From positions 124,001 to 188,000 of the forward strand of contig JAAEST010000061.1 in the NCBI GenBank assembly GCA_024229115.1: a DNA stretch of 64,000 nucleotides. The letters run 5' to 3'. Position 1 is the stretch's first letter. Each line of letters begins with the position of its first letter. Shown here piece after piece: positions 17,122-25,918 of this stretch. Under the pieces are notes generated by a model. The model saw nothing but the letters and a program-made list of their open reading frames with translations. It made no database searches and had not been told where the DNA came from. A program made the position numbers and the translations under genes. Source of the DNA: Oligoflexia bacterium (GTDB lineage: Bacteria; Bdellovibrionota; Bacteriovoracia; Bacteriovoracales; Bacteriovoracaceae).

Positions 17122-19865
17122 TTCAATAACCTCCTACAACTAGCTGGAATTTTAACTCTTGAAGAAAGCTGACATTGATCAAGATTATTTCTCATATCTC
17201 TATCTTTTCTTCTAGTATTAAACTCTATAACTTCTTCACAACCAGCTACCTTAAGAGCGATTCGGTTACCAACTCTATCCATATTTGTTACTGAAGACTT
17301 GAAAAGACCCTGAATTTCATCAAAAACACTTTCGCTACACTTATCAGGAAGACATGCTTCCCCTCTTCTAAGTTTTCTTACACACTTCTTAGGAATTTCT
17401 CCATATGCTCTGGCAGTCGCGGCGACTTTATTTAAATCGGTTTCCCAAGATCTAGGAAAGTTATTCTTATCAGAAATCCCACCAATAAATCTAAACAGGG
17501 CCCTTACTCCGTAATAAACACTTCCAAGGGGTGAAAACTTTGTCACTGAAGTAGCAACACTTTCAAAATCTAGTGAACAAGCAACACAACCGTTCACACT
17601 TGATGAATCTGTCTGACCTGGGTCAGAAGCACTATTAACAGTGAGGATATTTCTTTCATTTTCAAGACAGCTTCTTACACTAACTCCACCAAAACGGTAA
17701 GTTCCGTAATTAAGCTCTCTTTTTCCTGATAAGCTAATAGAACAAGGAACACCTAAAAGTGGTCCAAAATCTGTGATGAGGGCTGTTCTTATTCTTTGAG
17801 GAGTATAATCTGTTGAATATTCAATTTTCCCATCTTTTACTAATTGCCTGAAGCTTGTCACTTTGCCAGGCTCAAGATCAAATCGAGTATAAACAACACC
17901 TCGATTTATGTTAACAAGTGCAGCTTGCGCCAAATCAGTAACAAGATTAAAAATAATTGATTTTGTTCTATACCATGGATCATAAACTTTACATGCTGTA
18001 CGTTCAGCATATGGATTAAATATTGAAGGGGCTTTTACTTCTTGGTTGAAGCTCCAAAGTGACTGAGAATAAGTGGCTACATTGTACAGATCGATGATTG
18101 TTTTCAATGTTTGACGTGCACAATGAATACCATCATAGCAAACAACACCATCAAAGGAGTCATCTTTCTTCCAGTTTAGAAATGATGTTTTATCATTTTC
18201 CCAAAGTGATTTTACATTATCATATGACTCAGATTCTATTTCAGACTTTAATACTTCAGAGATGTACCATTTATTATAACTTTCTTTCTTGTACTTAAAG
18301 TCATCATTCCAAACTTTTCTTTGATCAACTGAAGAACATTCATTAATCACAATATCTGCAATATTCTTATAAAGATCATAGAATTTAGAAATCTTGCCTT
18401 TTGAAAAATTTGCTCCAAGAACATCAATAGACTTCTCATCTTTAAGAATAGATAGTTTATCAATTAGGAATCCAAATTCTGGATGGTGAGCATAATTAAA
18501 CTCAGAACAAAGTGCATAGAGTCTTTGTAACTGAATTGAATCATTTCCTGCACTCGATGCCATCAAAAATGCATGACTTACTTCATGTTTGATTGAATCA
18601 GTGTGTTTAGACTCTGTTAATACATTAAAAAAAGTTAAACCTTGTAGAAGTTTTCTCTTGTAAATAAGTCTCGTATTTGTAAGATTATTTCTAAAACGAT
18701 TTACCCAATCTCCAGCAGTTTTAGAATCTTTTAAATCTAAAATATCAGTATTTACATCAGTGAAAACATCGTCAAGAATTGTCGTAGCTGGTCCTTTCAC
18801 TACATCAGACATAATATCTAATTCAGTAGCTTCTCTTACATATGATTGTTTTGCGAATTCCTTGATCGATTGAAGATTTAAGAAATCACTATTACATGTT
18901 GGATTAGTGAGTGATCCGCAACCATTTGAAACAAAAAATAATGAATCTTCAATGGCGACACTTTTGAATAAATCATAAAAATGACCTGCCATTGGCCTTA
19001 CTTCTGGAGCATTTCTCCACGCCCAAGAAAAATATATTTTCAAAGAATTCCAGTAATCAAACCCATAATTCTTCCAAGTATGCTTCTTTAAAAAACTATT
19101 GTTTTTAAGATGCCTAATATCGAGTTGGAAGGCAACAGATTTAATATCACCTTTCGTATTCACGTCTGAGCAATCTGAAAGATACTCATCCTTATTAAGA
19201 ATAGTATTAGCTATTTTGTTAAATGTTTCAGCATCTGGTTTAGTACCATAGAGGTGGGCCTGAAGAGGACCAAATTTCTTTAAAGTATGGCAACTCAAAT
19301 CAGGAGTTCCACTTTTCTTCAATTCTTTCCTACTAAATACTTTATTTGGTAAAAAATTGTATTTATCAAAGCTATCAACTTCTTGAAATTTATTATCACG
19401 ATCATCTTGTTGACTAACTTTCCATACGTCTGAAAGATAATCATCTAGCTCATAACAATAGTCTAAAGTACTACAGCTCTCCATAATTTCTCTGTAACGA
19501 CTTGGAATATTTTTATCTTCTAAACTAGACTTTAATAAAGGTAATTCACGATTGATTAATTTGTGATGAATAAGCTTAATTAACTCAATAACAGATAGTC
19601 GATATTGGATAATACCTTCAGTTACAATTTCTTTAGGGTTTTGACCTGTAAACTTGGCCAAACGATACATGCCTTTTCCAATATCAATATTGTTAAGAAT
19701 GACAAAGGCACTTGCTGTTGGTCTTTTTGATTCTTTAGCACAAGAAGACCTATTCTTGAATTGTAGTTCATTGATATTTAAAAAAGTATCAGCGCTAATC
19801 GGTTTTTTCCAACTAGCGCTGATTGATATACTTAATAAAAATATCGAAACTAACTTTAAGAGCAT
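17118..19865 (-). CDS. Large exported protein with an HEVSH motif
   Basis: A 915-residue product with an N-terminal signal peptide (LLKLVSIFLLSISISA). The one catalytic-looking feature is HEVSHAFL at 427-434, fitting HExxH of zinc metallopeptidases; a third ligand cannot be assigned, so activity is unproven. Cysteines are frequent (VNGCVACS, MRNNLDQCQLS) and the C-terminus is basic and Cys-containing (PASCRRLLK). It follows the 179-residue gene with a two-base gap and overlaps the next gene by four bases, so it belongs to one exported-protein operon. I do not recognise the family. Confidence 0.72.
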   Translation of the reverse strand: MLLKLVSIFLLSISISASWKKPISADTFLNINELQFKNRSSCAKESKRPTASAFVILNNIDIGKGMYRLAKFTGQNPKEIVTEGIIQYRLSVIELIKLIHHKLINRELPLLKSSLEDKNIPSRYREIMESCSTLDYCYELDDYLSDVWKVSQQDDRDNKFQEVDSFDKYNFLPNKVFSRKELKKSGTPDLSCHTLKKFGPLQAHLYGTKPDAETFNKIANTILNKDEYLSDCSDVNTKGDIKSVAFQLDIRHLKNNSFLKKHTWKNYGFDYWNSLKIYFSWAWRNAPEVRPMAGHFYDLFKSVAIEDSLFFVSNGCGSLTNPTCNSDFLNLQSIKEFAKQSYVREATELDIMSDVVKGPATTILDDVFTDVNTDILDLKDSKTAGDWVNRFRNNLTNTRLIYKRKLLQGLTFFNVLTESKHTDSIKHEVSHAFLMASSAGNDSIQLQRLYALCSEFNYAHHPEFGFLIDKLSILKDEKSIDVLGANFSKGKISKFYDLYKNIADIVINECSSVDQRKVWNDDFKYKKESYNKWYISEVLKSEIESESYDNVKSLWENDKTSFLNWKKDDSFDGVVCYDGIHCARQTLKTIIDLYNVATYSQSLWSFNQEVKAPSIFNPYAERTACKVYDPWYRTKSIIFNLVTDLAQAALVNINRGVVYTRFDLEPGKVTSFRQLVKDGKIEYSTDYTPQRIRTALITDFGPLLGVPCSISLSGKRELNYGTYRFGGVSVRSCLENERNILTVNSASDPGQTDSSSVNGCVACSLDFESVATSVTKFSPLGSVYYGVRALFRFIGGISDKNNFPRSWETDLNKVAATARAYGEIPKKCVRKLRRGEACLPDKCSESVFDEIQGLFKSSVTNMDRVGNRIALKVAGCEEVIEFNTRRKDRDMRNNLDQCQLSSRVKIPASCRRLLK

Positions 19866-19867
19866 TT

Positions 19868-20407
19868 TTACTCGTTACAACCAGACGCTTGCTTCATGAT
19901 TGTTGTATAGAAAAGAATCATTGCTTCATCAGCTGGTGTAAATCCTCTTCTAGTAGAAGTATCTTCGTTAAGAAGACCGTAAAGATATCTATTCATTGAA
20001 ATATAAAGTGACCTTGGTACGTTAACTTTTTGAGTACATTTTCCAATCTTGTACTGAACGTTTACTCCCCAAAACTCTCTATTATCACCGTTAGAATCTC
20101 CACCAACATTGATAGTTGTCCCACCGTTTCCACTTCCATAACCGCTATTACCTTGGTGACCTTCACCAATGTTGAAGTTAATAGAAAACTCGTTATAGTT
20201 TTCAGTTACTGCCGATAAAGTACAAAGACCATCTTTACATGCAATCTCAGCTTCTCTTGCGATAGCAATCATGATTTCTTTGTCTCCAAGTCTTTCGAAT
20301 TGAAATTCTTGATTCTCACCACCACCGAAGATGTCACCAAATTCATCATCTTGAGCAAATGAACTAAATGATAGTGCTAAAGTTAAAAGTAAAATAATAT
20401 TTTTCAT
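19868..20407 (-). CDS. Exported protein with Gly-rich centre, secreted cluster
   Basis: I start at the Met at 20407, preceded by GGAGG, which gives a clean signal peptide (KNIILLLTLALSFSSFAQ); an upstream in-frame Met eight codons earlier has none. The 179-residue product has an acidic Gly-rich N-terminal part (DDEFGDIFGGGENQEF), a GSGNGGTTINVGGDSNG stretch and a C-terminal half with two cysteines (GKCTQKVNVPRSLY, ASGCNE). Twenty-four bases separate it from the upstream gene and two from the next. Function unknown. Confidence 0.7.
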   Translation of the reverse strand: MKNIILLLTLALSFSSFAQDDEFGDIFGGGENQEFQFERLGDKEIMIAIAREAEIACKDGLCTLSAVTENYNEFSINFNIGEGHQGNSGYGSGNGGTTINVGGDSNGDNREFWGVNVQYKIGKCTQKVNVPRSLYISMNRYLYGLLNEDTSTRRGFTPADEAMILFYTTIMKQASGCNE

Positions 20408-20431
20408 AAGTCCTCCAAGAACATAAATCAT

Positions 20432-22027
20432 TTAATATAGATCCCATGGGCAACTAATCTTAGGAAACTTGAAATCTTTGATATTTAGATTCTCTAAAAT
20501 CTCTGAATTTCTCACGTAACGAATATCCTTGAGAATATACTCATCAGTGTCTTCAGATGTCCCGCCAGAGGTAAAATATACCTGGAATTTTGCAAAATTT
20601 TTGTTACTAGGTTTTGTGCATTTTTCTTCATATTTGCCGTGGCAAATATTTGAATAAAATGGCGGCCAATAACTTTGTTTAGAAAGCTTTGGTAACTTTC
20701 CATTTAAGTTGAAATCGTTGTTAGTCCCAATATCACCAAATGTTCCAAACTCCTTAAAGTCCGGCATTCCCGTAACGGGGTCTAGTTCTGGTAGCCCACT
20801 CCCAATTGCCTTAGCAAAATTAACACTATTTAGCCCTGGCATAAGTTGGATAAGGGGACTTGCATCTCTATTAAACATTTGAAAATCAAACTTAGGATCT
20901 TTGAACATAACATCAATTAGGAATCTCGATCCTTTTTTAAAAGATATTTTATTTAAATTACGAGTTCCATTATTAATAAACCCTTGCCAGTTAGAAGGAG
21001 CTATACCACCAGTAAACCAGCTATCTAAATATTCTTTTTTCCCATTTTTACCTAATTGATAAAGAACTACTTCACCAGAAATAGGCTGTGAGAAATCACA
21101 GCTATTTGACTCACACTTACCATTCTTGCAGACCCTTTTACATTTTCTATCAACAACAAAAGGAAGATTGATTGTAGAGTCTTCTTCACCAAGAGCAGTA
21201 ATCACAGGCTTACCAATATGCAGGTTATCAACCTTATAAACATCTGGATGCTGTGGAATATCTAATCCCCAATCATCAGAGATCGACATCTTCTCTTTAC
21301 TTGGATCAACTTGAAAATTAACAACTTTTGAATCTAACAATTCAAAATCATCTGTTTCTCCAGACTGGTTCCCAACAATATTAACAGTAGCAATCGCGCT
21401 CATAGACATGGCATGAAGACCGTTCTTTGCTAAAAACTCTTCGCTTGTACATTCTTGTTTGATTTTATGAGTAAAGAAGAACTCACTATCAGGAAAGATA
21501 TTGAAGAAACAAACATTCCCACTAAGGATTGCTTCTTGTTTCCCAATTCGTTTAATATTACATTCTTTTTGAGTATCTTTAAACCTTAGAGGATATCTAC
21601 TTCTATGCTTAACTCTTCTTTCAACACAGATATCTAAAAATTTTCTATGCTTAAGAAGTAGGTTTTTCTTTATTTCTTCAGAGATAACAGGAAAAGTTGA
21701 ATTTTCAATTTTACATTCTTCTTTTCCAATATCACTAGTATATTCAAGTGATAGATCGTCTGACATAAGACCATACCTAATTGGCCCAAATCCGATCATC
21801 AGACTTTTTCTTTTTTGCCCTGCTTTTTCACATTGCTTTATAGTAAGACCACTCTTTTGCCCTGACGGGAGAGGTCCGTTTGAGAGATAAGTAAAGCTCT
21901 GTTTCTTATCAATACTTGCTGAGTAATTTAAGACTCTTTGACCGTAACTTTTGCACTCACTAGCCCCTATCCTTGGGATCCAAGAGATAAGAGTAAGAGA
22001 AAGTGCTATTAAAATAATTTTTTTCAT
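20432..22027 (-). CDS. Large exported Cys-rich protein, secreted cluster
   Basis: I start at the Met at 22027, which opens a signal peptide (KKIILIALSLTLISWIPRIGA); nineteen codons of open frame upstream run through a terminator hairpin and are not coding. The 531-residue product has about eighteen cysteines, including CKRVCKNGKCESNSC near the middle and ending SCPWDLY. No known domain is recognisable. It has no clear Shine-Dalgarno: the T-tract of the terminator lies directly before its ATG. Probably extracytoplasmic and disulphide-bonded. Confidence 0.7.
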   Translation of the reverse strand: MKKIILIALSLTLISWIPRIGASECKSYGQRVLNYSASIDKKQSFTYLSNGPLPSGQKSGLTIKQCEKAGQKRKSLMIGFGPIRYGLMSDDLSLEYTSDIGKEECKIENSTFPVISEEIKKNLLLKHRKFLDICVERRVKHRSRYPLRFKDTQKECNIKRIGKQEAILSGNVCFFNIFPDSEFFFTHKIKQECTSEEFLAKNGLHAMSMSAIATVNIVGNQSGETDDFELLDSKVVNFQVDPSKEKMSISDDWGLDIPQHPDVYKVDNLHIGKPVITALGEEDSTINLPFVVDRKCKRVCKNGKCESNSCDFSQPISGEVVLYQLGKNGKKEYLDSWFTGGIAPSNWQGFINNGTRNLNKISFKKGSRFLIDVMFKDPKFDFQMFNRDASPLIQLMPGLNSVNFAKAIGSGLPELDPVTGMPDFKEFGTFGDIGTNNDFNLNGKLPKLSKQSYWPPFYSNICHGKYEEKCTKPSNKNFAKFQVYFTSGGTSEDTDEYILKDIRYVRNSEILENLNIKDFKFPKISCPWDLY

Positions 22028-22073
22028 AAATAAAAAAGACCAGGGATCTTGAGGTTGTGCCGTAAATCCCTGG
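22028..22073 (-). terminator. Rho-independent terminator between secreted-cluster genes
   Basis: On the minus strand CCAGGGAT and ATCCCTGG form an eight-base-pair stem with an 18-base loop, followed by TCTTTTTTATTT. It follows the gene at 22104-22916. The T-tract runs directly into the ATG at 22027, so read-through past it decides expression of the four downstream genes unless they have a promoter of their own. Confidence 0.8.
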
Positions 22074-22103
22074 CCACTATTCAAATTTTAAATCTTCTAC
22101 AAA

Positions 22104-22916
22104 TTAAAGTAGTGGATCATTGATTGATGAACGAACCTTAACACGTGCTCCGTGCTTGATGTTTGCTCTCATACCAGTTGAGTTTTCTTTGAACTCGTAA
22201 CGGAATACACACTTAGTGAATGCATTTGTACCTAAGTTATGTCCATTCCAGAATGAACGGTAAGAAGTGTTCGCAGACTTCCATGAAGTTGACTTCTTAA
22301 CTGAACCATCACAGTAAAGAGTAGCTCTTACTAGAAGATTAGACTTTTGTCTGTAGTTTTTGAAGAAAAGGTTTGTGAAAGTAACTTCAGCGTCTGTACC
22401 AAAGTAAGCACCATTAACTCCACCGTCGTGAAAACGTGGTCCGTAGTAACATACGTCTACGAAATACTCAGTTCCATATCTTTCAGAAGAAAGCTCAAAC
22501 TTAAGCTTTGAAAGGATAACTGAAAGCTCGTTAGCAGTGTTGTAACCAATCTTGTGAGCTGATGGGTTGTTTGATCTAGTGTCAGTGAAACCTGTAGCAG
22601 TTACGTAGTTATTAGAACCGTTAGCAGACTTTCTGTTGTTTGTTACATAGTTGTAAGTATCGTCATTCCACTGGTCGTACTTCTTAAGTGAGTACTCCAT
22701 AACGTCTTGTAGCCAATCACCAGTATCTTCTGTGTCAGTTTCAGAATCACCAACATCATAACCTACTGAACCAGATGGGTTCTTGTGCTTAATACCAGCG
22801 TTACAAGCGTAAATGTCTGGTCCTGAAGAAAGAACGTCAAATGTGAAGTGGTTTTCTACAGCGTTTGCAGTCAGTGTAAGACCAGCAAGAGCCATTCCTA
22901 ATAAAACTTTTTTCAT
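22104..22916 (-). CDS. Exported protein of unknown function, probably abundant
   Basis: A 270-residue product with a textbook signal peptide (MKKVLLGMALAGLTLTANA) and a Gly/Asn/Ser/Tyr-rich mature part with only four or five cysteines. TAGGAGAT precedes the ATG. The codon choice (many TAC, AAC, CGT and GGT codons) is more biased than in neighbouring genes and, with its own terminator, suggests strong expression of this first gene and weaker expression of the four behind it. No family recognised; surface or secreted location is inferred. Confidence 0.75.
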   Translation of the reverse strand: MKKVLLGMALAGLTLTANAVENHFTFDVLSSGPDIYACNAGIKHKNPSGSVGYDVGDSETDTEDTGDWLQDVMEYSLKKYDQWNDDTYNYVTNNRKSANGSNNYVTATGFTDTRSNNPSAHKIGYNTANELSVILSKLKFELSSERYGTEYFVDVCYYGPRFHDGGVNGAYFGTDAEVTFTNLFFKNYRQKSNLLVRATLYCDGSVKKSTSWKSANTSYRSFWNGHNLGTNAFTKCVFRYEFKENSTGMRANIKHGARVKVRSSINDPLL

Positions 22917-23206
22917 CTAAATCTCCTAATGTTGAAAAAAATCCGCAATATATGCGTGTGTAAAAATGTTTGTGGGCACTTAATAATGGAGACTATTCGT
23001 ATGGTAAAGTTTTAATTTTTTGACACAAATTTAGAATGTGATGAAAAATTCATCAAATTAATTTATACACACATAGCAAAAAGTAATTTTAGAAAGAGTT
23101 TAACTAAATTTTAAAAGAAAAATAAATTAAACTTAACCTAAAAAGATCAATTGTAAATTTATCATCACAATTTAACGAATGAAAGTTTTACAATAATAAA
23201 TAAAGA
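22917..23206 (-). promoter_or_regulatory. Long AT-rich upstream region of the secreted cluster
   Basis: This 290-base gap has no open frame I trust. It holds the ribosome binding site (TAGGAG) of the gene at 22104, a weak promoter candidate reading toward it (TTGTGT, 16 bases, TACCAT; around 22996-23025), and the perfect 17-base inverted repeat listed separately. The rest is AT-rich without further structure. Confidence 0.4.
23039..23055. promoter_or_regulatory. Perfect inverted repeat, possible operator
   Basis: TGATGAA-AAA-TTCATCA is a perfect 7-3-7 palindrome about 125 bases before the start of the gene at 22104. It is upstream of the best promoter candidate, so an activator or a repressor could bind. 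No T-tract follows, so it is not a terminator. Confidence 0.4.
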
Positions 23207-23641
23207 CTATTTTTGAAGTTTCTTGATTCCAGAATTAATGACATCAGGTAGATCTCCATAGTAATCACCTTCTCGGAATGTGAGTTCAGCAGTGTAACCT
23301 TCGTCATTCATATCAATAAAGTATTTCTTAAGACGATAAAGAGGTCCTGAGACCTTATGTGAAACTGCTATAGTCAGAACAAAAGAACAAGCATAACAGA
23401 TGACAGCGGCAATTAAGAGCCTGAGGTTTATCTTTTCATGATGATATTCCATCACTTTATAGTAAGCAGACGATTCTGGGAGTCTTAATCTTTTTCCAAG
23501 AGTCACAATCTCAGCAAAGGAATCATGAATCTGATAAAAAACGAGTATAAAACAGAAAGTCATAATAATTAGATTGATAATCACTAGAGTTATCTGAAAT
23601 TTAGGAAATATAATAAAGTTTTTGACTTTTCTTTGCCCCAT
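23207..23641 (-). CDS. Two-helix membrane protein with a HAMP-like end
   Basis: Two membrane segments (ITLVIINLIIMTFCFILVFY and LRLLIAAVICYACSFVLTIA) flank a 45-residue extracytoplasmic loop, and the cytoplasmic part SHKVSGPLYRLKKYF...GDLPDVINSGIKKLQK looks like a HAMP linker, yet nothing follows it. Start 23641 is four bases after the upstream gene's stop; a Met six codons earlier would overlap that gene. It resembles a sensor cut down to its input and relay parts. It could serve the co-transcribed lipoprotein at 23646. Confidence 0.7.
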   Translation of the reverse strand: MGQRKVKNFIIFPKFQITLVIINLIIMTFCFILVFYQIHDSFAEIVTLGKRLRLPESSAYYKVMEYHHEKINLRLLIAAVICYACSFVLTIAVSHKVSGPLYRLKKYFIDMNDEGYTAELTFREGDYYGDLPDVINSGIKKLQK

Positions 23642-23645
23642 ATTC

Positions 23646-25769
23646 TTACTCAACCTCATCAATTAAATTTAATTTAGAAAAAGAAAGATGAATTATCTTT
23701 GGGCTATTTGATTGGTCGATATAAACCAACTTGTCATCAAATAAGCGAACAGTATTAATTCGTTTAATTGTTTCATCTTGTATCACAAAGAGAATTTCAG
23801 TCGTCAGTTTCACAGGATCGATCAAAATAACTTGAGAATCATTTAGGACTAATAGTTTTTCATTAGGAGTTTTAATCGTACTATGAGAACGTACACCACT
23901 AAATCTTAAGACTGGTGTCGCTACCCTAGTGTTAATATTATAACTATATAATTTATTTCCAGAGACAAAACTATAGGTATCACCAAATATTCTAATACTG
24001 TGAATATCTCGATTTCCTATTAAAGGTATACTTACCTTCTCAGCATTAACACTAAAATCTTTCTTGTCTAGATTACCAATAAAAGCAGAATCTTCATTAG
24101 TAAAAGCTTTTCTATCTGCAATATACTTAGTTCCATAGATTATTTCATTACCCTTATGCTGATTACCTCGATAGATATACTTTGAACCAAGGAGATGAGA
24201 ATTAAGAAGGCTTTTATTTTCTAGATCGTAACTAAAAAGTACTCCGCCATTCTTATCTGAAAGGCGCCCTTGGACTATAACATCTTGTCCATTCACTCTT
24301 GAGTAATCTAGACGCTGAAGTTTTTTACCTTGAATATCTATATTTTTAAATGAGTCGAAATACATCGGATTTTGATTACTATCATTATATTTCAATTTAA
24401 TATTTTCTATTGTTCCATAGCTCCAATCTTCATTTTTATCATACTTAAAGACTTGACCATTATTGGCCATCAAATACATATCTTCTTTTACGTAGTTGAT
24501 CGAGGCGATCTTTCTTCCATTGGTATAGCCCACTCTTTCAAACTTATCCTCATCGTAATTAAATTTATAAAGTGAATTACCTTGTAAGGTAGCATAGAGT
24601 GCATCTTTCTTTTTAAAGAGTTGATAGAACTGTGGCTGATATGACTCGAGTTCTATATCTTTTACAATATCTTCAGCAAGAATACTCTTTTTTCGATCTG
24701 AATAAATAAGAGAAACCTTTGGGTTATCTAAAGTAGCACTGGCCTTACTAGCATAAACACGTATTTGAGAAAATTGGTTTTTCTTTGCAAGTGGCTTGCT
24801 AGAAACTTCAAAGTAATTACCAGCTTGAGGCTGAAAGTATTGATAAAGATTCCTCTCTCTCAATTCCCCTTTTCTTAACTGAAGACGAATAACTTGAGCT
24901 GTCTGAGAATGATAGAAATGATATCGCCTATCTCTTTCTTCACTAAGATTAACTTTCGAAATATTTTGATTTATTAAATCGAATTTTACTAAATTATGTT
25001 CTCCATCAACAGAAGTGACAGCAAAAATATGACCATCAAAACAGTGGGATGATCCATGAAGCTTTTCAGCGGCAACAACACTCTCCCCAAAATTCAAAAC
25101 TCTTTCAGTAAGCTCATTTTCATTGATTTTATATTGAAAAATAAAGAGTTCTTTATTCTTATTAAGATGATGCCCGCAAATTAAGTTGCCAAAAGAAGAA
25201 ATCGATCTAATATTCCTGTTAGAACCTGTTTGCAAATGGACAACTTTCTTTTCCTCATTATCTAACTTAAAAATTTGAAGTGGATTTCTGGTAACGACAA
25301 TCGTTTGATCATCTTGATGAATAAACTTTTTCACAACTCCAGGTTTATCAATAAAGGATGGGTCACCCATATAATGCTCTACAGATTCACCATAGTTGGA
25401 AATGACATTAACATTAAATAGTTTATTTACTCTTCTTCCTAATTCCCTTTTGTAAACAGTTACATAATTAACGGGAATCCCTCCAATATCAAAGACTCCT
25501 GTTTTAGCAAAATCAAATTCGATCGGATTTGTGGATAGAGCTTTTAATTGACTCTCGAAATCTTCAGTATCAACAGCACGACCAACTTTAGAAAAATCAT
25601 CATCTAAAGAATCAATTTCTTCTTCTGTCAGTATTCCATCTAATGGTGAATCTGAACCTTCGCTGGCCGATAAAGATGTAGAATTATCTCCACCACCGGA
25701 GCCTCCACCGCCACCAGAGCAACCTATCAATATGATAAGAGTAAAAATTATTGAGAAGTACCTTAACAT
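23646..25769 (-). CDS. Large lipoprotein, probable repeat (propeller-like) fold
   Basis: A 707-residue product with lipobox LIIG-C (Cys17) followed by a Gly tether (SGGGGGSGGGD) and an acidic linker. The body is a series of short strand-turn units of the form xVxYxxxxxxVxxxxG (for example SFKNIDIQGKKLQRLDYSR, NKLYSYNINTRVATPVLRF), consistent with a beta-propeller; this is inferred from pattern only. The ATG lacks a Shine-Dalgarno and has GATAAT exactly six bases upstream. The membrane HAMP-like gene follows directly. Function unknown; probably outer-membrane or surface. Confidence 0.7.
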   Translation of the reverse strand: MLRYFSIIFTLIILIGCSGGGGGSGGGDNSTSLSASEGSDSPLDGILTEEEIDSLDDDFSKVGRAVDTEDFESQLKALSTNPIEFDFAKTGVFDIGGIPVNYVTVYKRELGRRVNKLFNVNVISNYGESVEHYMGDPSFIDKPGVVKKFIHQDDQTIVVTRNPLQIFKLDNEEKKVVHLQTGSNRNIRSISSFGNLICGHHLNKNKELFIFQYKINENELTERVLNFGESVVAAEKLHGSSHCFDGHIFAVTSVDGEHNLVKFDLINQNISKVNLSEERDRRYHFYHSQTAQVIRLQLRKGELRERNLYQYFQPQAGNYFEVSSKPLAKKNQFSQIRVYASKASATLDNPKVSLIYSDRKKSILAEDIVKDIELESYQPQFYQLFKKKDALYATLQGNSLYKFNYDEDKFERVGYTNGRKIASINYVKEDMYLMANNGQVFKYDKNEDWSYGTIENIKLKYNDSNQNPMYFDSFKNIDIQGKKLQRLDYSRVNGQDVIVQGRLSDKNGGVLFSYDLENKSLLNSHLLGSKYIYRGNQHKGNEIIYGTKYIADRKAFTNEDSAFIGNLDKKDFSVNAEKVSIPLIGNRDIHSIRIFGDTYSFVSGNKLYSYNINTRVATPVLRFSGVRSHSTIKTPNEKLLVLNDSQVILIDPVKLTTEILFVIQDETIKRINTVRLFDDKLVYIDQSNSPKIIHLSFSKLNLIDEVE

Positions 25770-25866
25770 AGTAATATTATCGGCTAATTCGATAAATTTT
25801 ATTATGTTGATTTAGAAAAACAAGGTAAAGATAGAATAAATTCAGTATGTTATAACTAACAAGAGT

Positions 25867-25900
25867 GGCGATTAGACAATAATTCTTTGGCCTAACCGCC
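25867..25900. other. Imperfect inverted repeat between two tandem genes
   Basis: GGCGATTAG and CTAACCGCC pair at eight of nine positions around a 16-base loop, in the 149-base gap between the genes at 25919 and 25769. There is no T-tract on either side, so it is a weak terminator or an mRNA structure; nothing else is visible in this gap. Confidence 0.3.
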
Positions 25901-25918
25901 TAATATTTAAGGTGTTAT

